This document shows, piece after piece, positions 1 to 8,517 of a DNA stretch of 64,000 nucleotides. The stretch spans positions 620,001 through 684,000 of the forward strand of contig JBPOFM010000001.1 of the NCBI GenBank assembly GCA_051252455.1, read 5' to 3'. The notes beneath the pieces were generated by a model. The model had not been told where the DNA came from and made no database searches. It saw only the letters and a program-made list of their open reading frames with translations. Made by a program: the position numbers and the translations under genes. Every line of letters begins with the position of its first letter. The first letter of the stretch is position 1. The DNA is from JBPOFM01 sp051252455 (lineage in GTDB: Bacteria; Bacteroidota; Bacteroidia; Flavobacteriales; Flavobacteriaceae).

Positions 1-2464
1 TCGATTTTCTTTCTTGCAATAGGTCTGCAAAACCACTTGCACCTTGAATGCTTTTCAGTCCATGTACAACGACAAAAGTGGTGTTTTTATCATAAATATC
101 CTTGGATGTAGACATGTCATAATAGCGTATCTCTTTTATTTCATCATCCAATTTTTTAATGAATGCATCAATATCTTCGTTGGAGGCATTATTAAACTGA
201 TAAATTACATTGAATTTCTTTGACTCTTCATCCTTTGCAAATTCCTTCTTCTCAAGTGTTGGGATTACAGTTTGCATAATTGTTTGAGCTTGTTTTCCTT
301 CTGGAGAATTAGGATAGGTCAAAGAAATAAAATTGACACTTTCTTTGTAGGCTTCAAAACCATACAATCGCGCTCGTGCCGAAGCTTTCAAAATCTCAAA
401 TTTAGGAACAATCGGCTCGCCTTCAAATTGAGTGACATAAACTTCTGCTTGGTCAATGACTTGTTGAAATTTTTGATCGCTATATTCCGCATATAGTTTT
501 TCATATAGAGCTTCAGGACTATTCTCATCCTTCGCCAAGCCTGAATCTGGGTTTCTCAAAAGCTCCGCATAGCGAGATGTCGCATAATTGTTCATAATAT
601 CATTTTTGACCAATTCTGCTTCAGAGGTAAGGTTCACTTCCTGATATATTTTATACAAATTATATTTAGAAGGAAGTATCAATCGGTCTTCTGGATTGTT
701 ATCCAACAATTTTTCCAGTTTATTCTTTGCCAAGGTGTATTCCTTAAACTTCTCTTTATATATCGAACCTAGTTGGTAATAAGCGAAATTTCGTTCTTTG
801 GCAATACTATCCAATACATTTTGGTCTGTTGGAATTTTTGAGATATAAAATTCTGGATCGAATAATTCATCTTCCGATGCATCAGTAAATTGTGGGTTAT
901 TTTCAAATGCCACCAGTCCGTTGTTTCTTGTATCAGAAAGTCGCCAGTTATCAGCCAAGGAACGATCTCCCCAAATCTTTATAAATTCATTCTTGCCATA
1001 GGAAACAGTCGTTGTATTGTAAAAATAGAATTGTGGTTTGCCGCCACTTGCTTTATTGTTGGCCGCATCACTTCTTGTAATCCCAATGTTGACTTCATTT
1101 GTAGTGGTAAGTCCTGTATTTAGACGCTTTGCCGCTTCTTCTTTTTCTTTGGCAGCTTCAGCTTTCATTTTTAAATCATTGGCATATTCTGTAAAGAAAG
1201 CCAATTGATCGGCCTCCGAAAGGCTCGCTAGGTTTAAAATACTATCATTTATTTTTGCGATGTCTTCATAGTAAATGACATCATCCAAATTTTCTCGTTT
1301 TCGCTTGATGGTTCTATATGGCTTGCTATTTAAAACCATGTTGTTCATCGTGCTATCATAATAGGCACCAGCGATTTTATATTCCGCAACATCAAAATTC
1401 ATGTCGCCAAGAGTTGTATAATCTACAGCACGAAGTGGTTTGTCCGTTGATTGAGAACGAAGCGATTTGTTATAATATGCAATGGCAAGCGAATCCGACT
1501 TCTTTTGTTTGTGAAATTCTGCAATGCGATAATAGATCTTCCCTAAAAACGGACGATTTTCTCGGTCTTCTTCCAAATCGGTCAAATATTCCAAAAAAGC
1601 AACTTGATCACCTGTTTCCAAATCGAAATTGCTCGCTTTCGCTAAATGTGCATTGATATAGTAAGCTCTTGGAATTTTTCGATGCAATTCGATCACCTCA
1701 TCGAAAGCGATGTTAGCGCTGTCCTTGTCGCCAAATTCATTATAAAGTTGACCTCTGATGTAGTTGTAGCGTGCTTTTTCATTATTCTTTTTGGTAAACT
1801 TGGCGGCTATTGCCAATTGTGTCAGTGCGCTATCTTTCGCTTTAAGGTTAATATAAGCTTGGGCCATACTCGATGTTGCATCTGCCATGTCTTGGTCGTT
1901 CAAAACTTCCTGATCAATCAAGCGTTTAAGATTTTTGATTGCCAACTCTTCGTTTTCCATTCGAATGTTGGTTTTTTCACGCCAAACTTTGGACGTATTA
2001 ATCTTATCACTTGCTGGATATTTATATAGTATATAATTGAAAGCTTCTAAAGCAGGCACAAATCGTTGGTCAAAATAACGTGCTTGTCCCAACAACAAAT
2101 AGGCTTCATCAATTTGTGGATTGTGTTCCTTTCCATTGATGTTCATACCATGTTTTTGAACTGCTTTAATGGCTTTTTCCTCTGCACGTTCAAAATCGGC
2201 ATTTTTTGACTGTCCCGGCAACATTACCTCTTCATCCACCTGCATGCGTTCCACCGAGAGTAATTCCCAATAATTATCCGTAAAAGCGTTGTCTACTGCA
2301 TCTCGTCCATTTTCAAGAGCAATTTCTCCATTGTAAAGAATGTTATATTTGGTACCAAGCGCATGAAAATTTCTGTTGATAAACGTATCGTTTTTCCGAG
2401 AGCAACTTGTGATCACAAGTGATGCACCCAGTAACAGAAGTATGGCTTTTAAAGATGTATTCAA
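1..2464 (-). CDS. sprE: SprE/PorW-type gliding and T9SS lipoprotein (3' end cut by window edge)
   Basis: A TTG start at 2464 opens a frame that runs uninterrupted off the left edge, about 821 codons. It begins with a lipoprotein signal peptide: a positive N-terminus, the run AILLLLGASL, then the lipobox VITSC with Cys21 as the likely lipidated residue. The visible protein is rich in helical TPR-like repeats with paired aromatic and alanine positions (for example YLLLGQARYFDQRFVPALEA). Length, lipobox and repeat pattern match SprE/PorW, a periplasmic lipoprotein needed for type IX secretion and gliding in Flavobacteriia. The open frame extends upstream of the TTG without an ATG, so the TTG placed just before the signal peptide is the best start. 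No other T9SS gene is visible in the window. Family assignment is by recalled resemblance; a different TPR lipoprotein remains possible. Confidence 0.75.
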   Translation of the reverse strand, partial: MNTSLKAILLLLGASLVITSCSRKNDTFINRNFHALGTKYNILYNGEIALENGRDAVDNAFTDNYWELLSVERMQVDEEVMLPGQSKNADFERAEEKAIKAVQKHGMNINGKEHNPQIDEAYLLLGQARYFDQRFVPALEAFNYILYKYPASDKINTSKVWREKTNIRMENEELAIKNLKRLIDQEVLNDQDMADATSSMAQAYINLKAKDSALTQLAIAAKFTKKNNEKARYNYIRGQLYNEFGDKDSANIAFDEVIELHRKIPRAYYINAHLAKASNFDLETGDQVAFLEYLTDLEEDRENRPFLGKIYYRIAEFHKQKKSDSLAIAYYNKSLRSQSTDKPLRAVDYTTLGDMNFDVAEYKIAGAYYDSTMNNMVLNSKPYRTIKRKRENLDDVIYYEDIAKINDSILNLASLSEADQLAFFTEYANDLKMKAEAAKEKEEAAKRLNTGLTTTNEVNIGITRSDAANNKASGGKPQFYFYNTTTVSYGKNEFIKIWGDRSLADNWRLSDTRNNGLVAFENNPQFTDASEDELFDPEFYISKIPTDQNVLDSIAKERNFAYYQLGSIYKEKFKEYTLAKNKLEKLLDNNPEDRLILPSKYNLYKIYQEVNLTSEAELVKNDIMNNYATSRYAELLRNPDSGLAKDENSPEALYEKLYAEYSDQKFQQVIDQAEVYVTQFEGEPIVPKFEILKASARARLYGFEAYKESVNFISLTYPNSPEGKQAQTIMQTVIPTLEKKEFAKDEESKKFNVIYQFNNASNEDIDAFIKKLDDEIKEIRYYDMSTSKDIYDKNTTFVVVHGLKSIQGASGFADLLQERKS

Positions 2465-2716
2465 TGTGGTTGTATTTGGTTTATAGATAACTAAAAACAG
2501 GCGCAAATAGTATGCACTGCCGTAAAAATAAGCATCTTTTTGAATTATTGGGAAATTTTAGGGACTTTTCGAGTGTATGGGTTTTAGCCCGCAGAGACGC
2601 AAAGTCGCAAAGATGCCAAGTTTTAGAGATGGACAACTATATGAAAGGTTTCCCGCAGATTTCGCAGAAAACAGGAATAGGTCTGCGTGAATCTTCGAGT
2701 TCTGCAGGACATTGTG
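2465..2716. repeat. intergenic region with degenerate GCAAAG / CGCAGA repeats
   Basis: This 252-bp gap between the ABC ATPase and sprE has no credible gene. It holds two repeat-like patches: at 2590-2612 the unit GCAAAG occurs twice in a row after CGCAGAGA, and at 2654-2668 CGCAGA occurs twice (CGCAGATTTCGCAGA) with an inverted TCTGCG at 2682-2687. Similar short, degenerate repeats are scattered between genes in many flavobacterial genomes. Short reading frames here are not supported. Confidence 0.4.
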
Positions 2717-3412
2717 CTATCCTGCGAAATGCGCTTCCAATTCTCTTAAAGTAGCTTCACTTGTCGCCAAATCTTTAACAATTTCGCCTTTTTCTAGTAC
2801 AACGATACGTTCACAAACATCTGTGACGTGCATTAAATCATGGCTTGAAATTAAGACTGTGACGCCTTTGGTTTCCGCCAGTTCTTTAATGATGGCTTTT
2901 AATCGGATTTGTGTGGTTGGATCGAGATTTGCAAAAGGTTCATCGAGAATGATGACTTCGGGGTTACCTATCAAAGCAGCAACGATACCTGCTTTTTTCT
3001 GGTTTCCTTTGCTTAAATCTCGCAAATATTTTTTCTGATGAAGTATCTCTCCATGGAAAAAATCTTCAAATTGCGCTACCAAACTATCTACATCAGCTTT
3101 GTTCTGACCTCTTAACTCTCCAATGAAATAGAAATATTCTTCCGCCGTTAAATAACCAATCAGAAAACTTTCGTCGATAAATGACGACGTAAAAGGTTTC
3201 CAATCTTCGCTTTCATGAACCAAAACGTCATGGTTTTCAATGTGACCGGTTGTTGGTTGAATCAAATCCAACAGCAAGCTGAAAAAAGTCGTTTTTCCTG
3301 CACCATTGTTGCCTACGAGTCCGAAACTTTGGCCTTTGGGAATGGTGAGGGTTTCTATATGTAAGACGGTGGTATCGTTATATTTCTTGGTAAGGTTTGA
3401 TGTCGTTATCAT
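2717..3412 (-). CDS. ABC transporter ATP-binding protein
   Basis: A 231-residue stand-alone nucleotide-binding domain. The Walker A motif GNNGAGKTT is at residues 34-42, the signature LSKGNQKK near 133-140, and Walker B VIILDEP near 154-160, followed by a D-loop (FANLD) and the switch histidine in ISSHD. This is the full set needed for ATP hydrolysis. It is cotranscribed with, and 13 bp downstream of, the DUF5687 membrane protein, which is the probable permease partner, so the pair should form a small ABC exporter in the inner membrane. The substrate cannot be read from the sequence. The start is an ATG and the length is normal for this class. Confidence 0.85.
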   Translation of the reverse strand: MITTSNLTKKYNDTTVLHIETLTIPKGQSFGLVGNNGAGKTTFFSLLLDLIQPTTGHIENHDVLVHESEDWKPFTSSFIDESFLIGYLTAEEYFYFIGELRGQNKADVDSLVAQFEDFFHGEILHQKKYLRDLSKGNQKKAGIVAALIGNPEVIILDEPFANLDPTTQIRLKAIIKELAETKGVTVLISSHDLMHVTDVCERIVVLEKGEIVKDLATSEATLRELEAHFAG

Positions 3413-3425
3413 AATATCGTTTGTT

Positions 3426-4904
3426 TTATTCGTCTTCGCTAAAAGCTTTGATCATTTTATATTTTGAATCTAAATATTTCGTGGTAATAAAGGTCATTAT
3501 TTTTTGGTGGAATACAATTCCCAACAATCCGATGCCTACCAAAACAGCAATTCCCACTTCAAAATTGAATATAAAGTAAGCCGCAGCAAAAATTGCCATT
3601 GGCAATAGCATCAAGGGTAACCCAATAATCCATTGAACGGCTCCTGTGCCTTGAAAATTGAAAGCGGCTCGTTGATTTAAATCGATTTTTTTTCGGTTGA
3701 AAGATCCTCCTATCAAAATGACGTAGGTGTTCACGCCAATATTGTAAACTGCTGCTGCGAAATGAGCCAGTAATATTTTCCATCCAAAATAAATATAAGG
3801 AATGCTCAGGACAAAAAGAATGATAACGCTCAGGGTCATTAATGTGTATTTCGATTTAAGATATTGCTCATATTTGATGTTTTGACTCATCAATAATTTG
3901 TAATAACCACTGTCCCAAGCTGGAATAAATTGTCCAAAATTAATCAGGAAGATCCCTGTGACAAAAATTCCAATGAAAGCATATAACCACACTTGTTCTT
4001 GGTACATGGGTTGTGGGTAAAAGAACAATCCGTACATTAAACCGAGTAGAAGCATCCATACAGCAGACTTCGGCCGTTTGTTGCGCCATAGGAGTTTTAG
4101 ATCGAGTTGCATAAATGGTGCAATATCTCCAAATTTATTCGTCCAGTCGAGATTGGCAGTTGAGACCTTTTCAATTTTCGTTTTTAGGGAATGGTCCAAA
4201 AATAGCTTTTGTCTTAATATTTTAAAATTCAAAAGATATAAAACTGCCAATAAACTGAAAGGAATCAGTAGCAATAATGGGTTTTCAGTAACGGTAATTA
4301 TTCCCTCTGATAAACCTTCGGAAATATTGATGATTTCAAAATGATTCAACCCATACAAAACAGTTATGACAACTATTATTGGCAAAAAAGACAATTCTGT
4401 TTCTGCCGAAAGACTTTCAATAATAAAATTCAAAAAGTTATTGATCAGAGAAATCAGAACCATCAACACCATCCAAGTAATTACTGAACTTGGATTATAA
4501 TCTTTTAAAAGCAAGGTGATACCAAATGGAATGATTGCAAATAGAGGCAGAAAATTAAAGAAGGAAAACATGGATTTTCCCAACACAAAATTAACTACGC
4601 TCCTTCTTTTGATGGGAAGTGTCAACAACGGTTTTACGCTCATGACTGGTAATTTCTGAAAGAAAAAGCGAACCATCAAATCGCCCAAAATCCAAATAAA
4701 GATAAAACTGTTGACGATGATAAATGGGTCTTGGTCAGGATAAAATTCTTTTAGGGCAGGGAATAAAGCGACACCTAAAACCAAAAAAGTAGCCATGAAA
4801 TAGAGTGCGAAAAAACCCATCAAAATTTTCAAGGCAATGCTTTTACCCATGGTTGCAGACCTAAAAAACTGTTTCCATTCGAGATTTAGAAAGTGTTTTA
4901 TCAT
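3426..4904 (-). CDS. DUF5687 family ABC-2-like permease
   Basis: A 492-residue polytopic membrane protein with about ten to twelve hydrophobic segments, for example around residues 25-50, 65-85, 110-135, 140-165 and several in the last 150 residues. It begins MIKHFLNLEWKQFFRS and matches the layout of the DUF5687 family of Bacteroidota, usually found next to an ABC ATPase. Here the ATPase gene follows directly on the same strand, so the two very likely form one transporter. The transported substrate is unknown. ATG start at 4904. Confidence 0.8.
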   Translation of the reverse strand: MIKHFLNLEWKQFFRSATMGKSIALKILMGFFALYFMATFLVLGVALFPALKEFYPDQDPFIIVNSFIFIWILGDLMVRFFFQKLPVMSVKPLLTLPIKRRSVVNFVLGKSMFSFFNFLPLFAIIPFGITLLLKDYNPSSVITWMVLMVLISLINNFLNFIIESLSAETELSFLPIIVVITVLYGLNHFEIINISEGLSEGIITVTENPLLLLIPFSLLAVLYLLNFKILRQKLFLDHSLKTKIEKVSTANLDWTNKFGDIAPFMQLDLKLLWRNKRPKSAVWMLLLGLMYGLFFYPQPMYQEQVWLYAFIGIFVTGIFLINFGQFIPAWDSGYYKLLMSQNIKYEQYLKSKYTLMTLSVIILFVLSIPYIYFGWKILLAHFAAAVYNIGVNTYVILIGGSFNRKKIDLNQRAAFNFQGTGAVQWIIGLPLMLLPMAIFAAAYFIFNFEVGIAVLVGIGLLGIVFHQKIMTFITTKYLDSKYKMIKAFSEDE

Positions 4905-4986
4905 GATAATTTTGGTTGTGTTCGATAGATTAGTAATATTAAAATACTTTTTGTTACAATCAAAATGTGATTCTATGAATGTTTCT

Positions 4987-4994
4987 TACTTTTG
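4987..4994 (+). promoter_or_regulatory. -7 box of a Bacteroidota promoter for the PaaE-like gene
   Basis: TACTTTTG matches the TAnnTTTG -7 consensus and ends 14 bp before the ATG at 5009, which implies a very short leader. No convincing -33 TTG at the usual spacing was found. Confidence 0.4.
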
Positions 4995-5008
4995 CAAAAA
5001 AGAATTTC

Positions 5009-6064
5009 ATGTCTCAATTTCATAAACTCGCTATTAGCGAACTCCATAAAGAAACCGAATCGTCTACAACGATAAGTTTTCAAGTGCCATCGGAACTGCA
5101 AGATATTTATCAGTTTAAAGCTGGACAATACATCACCTTAAAATCGGTATTAAACGGCACCGAGTTGCGTCGCGATTATTCACTTTGTTCATCTCCCAAA
5201 TCTGGCATTCTGAAAGTAGCGGTAAAAGCCGTAAAAGATGGCAGTTTTTCTTCTTTTGCGAATTCGCAATTAAAAGTTGGAGATGTTCTAGAAGTTGCAC
5301 CACCAAACGGTCGCTTTATTTTTGAGCCAAATCCATCCATCAGCCGCACCATCGCAGCATTTGCCGCAGGTAGTGGCATTACACCAGTGATGAGTATCCT
5401 CAAATCTGTCATGGAAGGCGAACCAAATAGCAGTTTTGTATTGGTTTATGGGAATAAATCACCGAAAGACACTATTTTTTTAGATGAATTATTGCATTTA
5501 CAATCTAAATATCAGGAGCGTTTAAAACTGCATTTTGTATACAGTCAATCTCAAGAAGACAAAGCGCTTTTTGGACGCATTGAAAAAAGTACAATCAATT
5601 TCCTATTGAAGAATGATTATAAGGATACCAAATTTGATCGTTTCTACATTTGTGGTCCGGAACCTATGATTCACACTGTAAAAGATGTGCTATTAGAATC
5701 TGGAATCAATGATTCTCAAATTTTGTTTGAATTATTCACGGTTACCACGCCAGCAAAACCGATTGATGACCATCTAATTGATGGTAAAACGCAAGTGACA
5801 GTGATGCTCGATGATGAGGAAACAACCTTTGTCATGGATCAAAAAAAGTCTGTTTTAGACGCTGCGCTTTCAGAAAATCTTGACGCGCCTTACTCGTGCC
5901 AAGGTGGAATTTGCAGTAGTTGTCTAGCGCGCCTAACGGAAGGAGAAGTGACGATGCGACAAAACAATATTTTGACCGATGGTGAACTTGAAGAAGGGTT
6001 GATTCTCACGTGCCAGGCGCACCCAACAACTCCGACGATTCGTGTGGATTATGATGATATTTAG
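5009..6064 (+). CDS. PaaE-like FAD/2Fe-2S NADPH oxidoreductase
   Basis: A 351-residue flavin reductase fused to a plant-type ferredoxin domain. The FAD-binding motif RRDYSL is at residues 54-59. An NAD(P)-binding segment AAGSGITPVMS follows, and FYICGPEPMI is the typical C-terminal reductase motif. The ferredoxin part carries Cys297, Cys302, Cys305 and Cys335 in the C-x4-C-x2-C-x29-C pattern for a [2Fe-2S] cluster. The family passes electrons from NADPH to an oxygenase or similar partner. PaaE itself serves the phenylacetyl-CoA epoxidase, but no paaABCD genes are nearby, so the partner is unknown. An upstream in-frame ATG at 4979 exists; 5009 was chosen because the protein then starts MSQFHKL and a promoter box lies between them. 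Confidence 0.8.
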   Translation: MSQFHKLAISELHKETESSTTISFQVPSELQDIYQFKAGQYITLKSVLNGTELRRDYSLCSSPKSGILKVAVKAVKDGSFSSFANSQLKVGDVLEVAPPNGRFIFEPNPSISRTIAAFAAGSGITPVMSILKSVMEGEPNSSFVLVYGNKSPKDTIFLDELLHLQSKYQERLKLHFVYSQSQEDKALFGRIEKSTINFLLKNDYKDTKFDRFYICGPEPMIHTVKDVLLESGINDSQILFELFTVTTPAKPIDDHLIDGKTQVTVMLDDEETTFVMDQKKSVLDAALSENLDAPYSCQGGICSSCLARLTEGEVTMRQNNILTDGELEEGLILTCQAHPTTPTIRVDYDDI

Positions 6065-6118
6065 AGATGGATTTTAGAAAATAGACCGCTATACTATTAG
6101 ATTTAAAGTGAAATCTGA

Positions 6119-7141
6119 TCAAAGAATAGATTCGATCTTTTTAACAACATCATCCACATAGATTGATTTTATGCAGTCTTTATAGCTTTCAGGGTAGTTA
6201 TTACCATACACTGAAGTCGGAATTAACGGATAAATATTACGGTTGGTAACGATTGAATACTCTTCTGGCTGATTAAATGGACGAAAGCCTGCAAATGGAT
6301 GTGTCACACCCCAAAGTGTCACTGTTTTTATGCCTAGCATTGCGGCCATATGTCCATTACCAGAATCCATGGCAAGCATCACATCCAAATTTGAAATGAG
6401 GTCTAACTCTTCCTCCAAAGTCAACATTCCAGCAACGGTTGTCACATTTTCAAATTTAGATTCCAGGGCATTCAATTTTTGAATTTCCTTTTCACCACCA
6501 CCAAACAGAATGATTTTATGTTTTTTTGAAAGTGATTCAATGACAGTTTCCATCATTTGTAACGGATACATTTTACCTTCATAAGCAGCAAATGGTGCAA
6601 TGCCTATCCATTTGAAGGCTCTGTTTTCATCAACAATAGTTAGCGTTTTTTCATTGAGATCTTTCCGTTCAGGGAATGATGGGTTATTCAAATCCACTGG
6701 AAATCCTAAAGTCTCCAGAACATCGGCATATCGCTGAAAGGTTGTTTTAAGTTGAAGAAACTTCTTTCCGGAAACGAGCGCCTTTTTTTCATCTCGCCCT
6801 TTATCAATTTGAATGACCTTAATTCCCAAAAAAAAGAACTTTAAAATTTTGCTGCGTAAAACATCATGAAAGTCTGCGACGGCATCAATCTGGAGTTTTT
6901 TTAATTCTCGAGATAATTTGTAGAGTCCAAATATACCTTTGTGTTTGCCATCAGGTTCCGCCGAAAAAACAGTCACATTCTTTAAATCCTTGAAAAATGG
7001 TTTAAAAAATTCTCGTGTCAATACCGTCAGTTTAATTTCTGGATATTGTTCTGTAAACGCCTTTAAAACGGGAACTGTCATGGCAACGTCTCCCATGGCG
7101 GAGAGTCGAATGATAAGGAGGTGTTTTATGGGTTTTGACAT
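6119..7141 (-). CDS. glycosyltransferase family 9 (heptosyltransferase-like)
   Basis: A 340-residue GT-B enzyme of the ADP-heptose:LPS heptosyltransferase family. It starts with the family's RLSAMGDVAMTVPVLKAF motif and has the nucleotide-sugar-binding region AMDSGNGHMAAMLGIKTVTL near residues 258-277, where the S/D-x-G-x-x-H pattern is intact. Such enzymes add a sugar to the inner core of lipopolysaccharide at the cytoplasmic face. It is preceded on the same strand by the DUF4254 gene (31 bp gap), a pairing seen in related genomes. The actual sugar donor in this organism is not known. Confidence 0.8.
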   Translation of the reverse strand: MSKPIKHLLIIRLSAMGDVAMTVPVLKAFTEQYPEIKLTVLTREFFKPFFKDLKNVTVFSAEPDGKHKGIFGLYKLSRELKKLQIDAVADFHDVLRSKILKFFFLGIKVIQIDKGRDEKKALVSGKKFLQLKTTFQRYADVLETLGFPVDLNNPSFPERKDLNEKTLTIVDENRAFKWIGIAPFAAYEGKMYPLQMMETVIESLSKKHKIILFGGGEKEIQKLNALESKFENVTTVAGMLTLEEELDLISNLDVMLAMDSGNGHMAAMLGIKTVTLWGVTHPFAGFRPFNQPEEYSIVTNRNIYPLIPTSVYGNNYPESYKDCIKSIYVDDVVKKIESIL

Positions 7142-7172
7142 CTCTAAAAGGAGATTCTTCCTTTAGCAGGAA

Positions 7173-7781
7173 TTATTTTTGGCCTCTCAACACAGGGTTT
7201 AGCTCGTCGTCGTTGTACATTTTCATCTGTTTGTAGACTTTCATGTATTTGTCGCCATTCTTGATGTCGTTTAGCAAGGTGTCGATGGCCGTTGAGAGGT
7301 CAACTCTTTGCTCAAGCAAAATTTCTAATTTGCTTTGACAAGTTGATCGATGTGCTTCTGAAGCGTCTTTTCTGGTTGCTTCCTCTTCCATGTGATACAC
7401 TTTTAAGGCCAAAATAGACAGTCTATCAACTCCCCAAGCTGGACTTTCAGTATTTATTGTGGCATTCGGTTTTGCTGCTACATCATTGTATTTCTGCAAA
7501 AAATAACTGTCGATATATTCCACCATATCAGTTCGATCCTGGTTGGAGGCGTCTATCTGTCGCTTCAATTTAAGTGCTGCAACCGGATCGATGTTTGGAT
7601 CGCGAATAATGTCTTCATAATGCCATTGAACGGTGTCTATCCAACATTTACGATATAACAAGTGTTCTAAAAGATTGGTTTCTTTATCATATTCGTTAGT
7701 AAATACTTGGTCAACCGTATTTTTGAGGTGATAGGTTTTAATTACATCCTGAAATATAGTATTGGCTTTTTTTGAAAACAT
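7173..7781 (-). CDS. DUF4254 family protein
   Basis: A 202-residue predicted cytoplasmic, mostly helical and charged protein. The ATG at 7781 (MFSKKANTIFQD) is preferred over an in-frame GTG at 7835, because the segment in between lies in the promoter region shared with upp. The family is restricted to Bacteroidota and has no assigned function that I know of. It sits directly upstream of, and probably in an operon with, the GT9 gene, so a role linked to lipopolysaccharide core synthesis can be inferred only from context. No catalytic motif was recognised. Confidence 0.7.
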   Translation of the reverse strand: MFSKKANTIFQDVIKTYHLKNTVDQVFTNEYDKETNLLEHLLYRKCWIDTVQWHYEDIIRDPNIDPVAALKLKRQIDASNQDRTDMVEYIDSYFLQKYNDVAAKPNATINTESPAWGVDRLSILALKVYHMEEEATRKDASEAHRSTCQSKLEILLEQRVDLSTAIDTLLNDIKNGDKYMKVYKQMKMYNDDELNPVLRGQK

Positions 7782-7801
7782 TCGTTGTGATTTTTGAGAC
7801 T

Positions 7802-7831
7802 GTAAATATAAGCCTAAATTAATTAACTTTA
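7802..7831. promoter_or_regulatory. divergent promoter region DUF4254 / upp
   Basis: Two near-consensus -7 boxes face away from each other: TATATTTA on the minus strand (7809-7802) for DUF4254, and TAACTTTA on the plus strand (7824-7831) for upp. Each differs from TAnnTTTG only in the last base. Confidence 0.3.
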
Positions 7832-7857
7832 CCACTCAAAACCTCAACAAACACCTT

Positions 7858-8517
7858 ATGCAAATTCATAATCTATCTGAAGAAAATTCAATTTTAAACA
7901 CCTTTATTTCTGAAATGCGCGATGTCAATATTCAAAAAGACCGCATGCGCTTTAGACGAAATATTGAACGTATCGGAGAACTTTTAGGTTATGAATTGAG
8001 CAAAAAATTAAATTATCAACCATCACAAATAACAACGCCTCTAGGTACCTGCGACATCAATCTACCAAAAAACGAGATTGTCTTGTGTTCTATTTTGAGA
8101 GCTGGAGTTCCATTGCATCATGGATTACTTAATTATTTCGATGATGCCCAGAATGCCTTTATTTCAGCATATCGCCAACATCAAAAAAACCCTGAAACGT
8201 TTGAGATCATTGTTGAATATTTAGCTTGTCCAAGTCTGGAAGGGAAAACACTTATTTTGGCTGATCCCATGTTGGCGTCTGGTCAGTCTATGGTTGCCAC
8301 ATTTGAGGCTTTGAAACCTTTCGGAACACCCAAAGAAGTTCATTTAGTGAGTGTCATTGGCGCACAATCTGGTGTCGATTATGTTCAAAAACATCTCAAA
8401 GGAAATACACATTTATGGATCGCAACGATTGACAAAGAGTTAAATAATAAAGGCTATATCATTCCTGGACTTGGTGATGCTGGCGATTTGGCTTTTGGTG
8501 AAAAACTACAGAATTAA
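7858..8517 (+). CDS. upp: uracil phosphoribosyltransferase
   Basis: A 219-residue type I phosphoribosyltransferase that salvages uracil with PRPP to make UMP in the cytoplasm. The PRPP loop reads LILADPMLASGQS (canonical DPMLATGGT-like), and the uracil-binding tail GYIIPGLGDAGDLAFG near the C-terminus is diagnostic of Upp. The length is close to the usual 208-220. The gene is divergent from DUF4254 and its 3' end overlaps the convergent DUF6427 gene by 12 bp. Confidence 0.9.
   Translation: MQIHNLSEENSILNTFISEMRDVNIQKDRMRFRRNIERIGELLGYELSKKLNYQPSQITTPLGTCDINLPKNEIVLCSILRAGVPLHHGLLNYFDDAQNAFISAYRQHQKNPETFEIIVEYLACPSLEGKTLILADPMLASGQSMVATFEALKPFGTPKEVHLVSVIGAQSGVDYVQKHLKGNTHLWIATIDKELNNKGYIIPGLGDAGDLAFGEKLQN

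Noticed and set aside
2704..2725. GCAGGA / TCCTGC hairpin across the stop of the ABC ATPase gene
   Set aside because: Only a 6-bp stem with a 10-base loop and no following T-tract; not a credible terminator.
2512..2754. 80-codon plus-strand frame between the ABC ATPase and sprE
   Set aside because: It covers the degenerate repeat patches and the end of the ABC gene; no start context or protein likeness.
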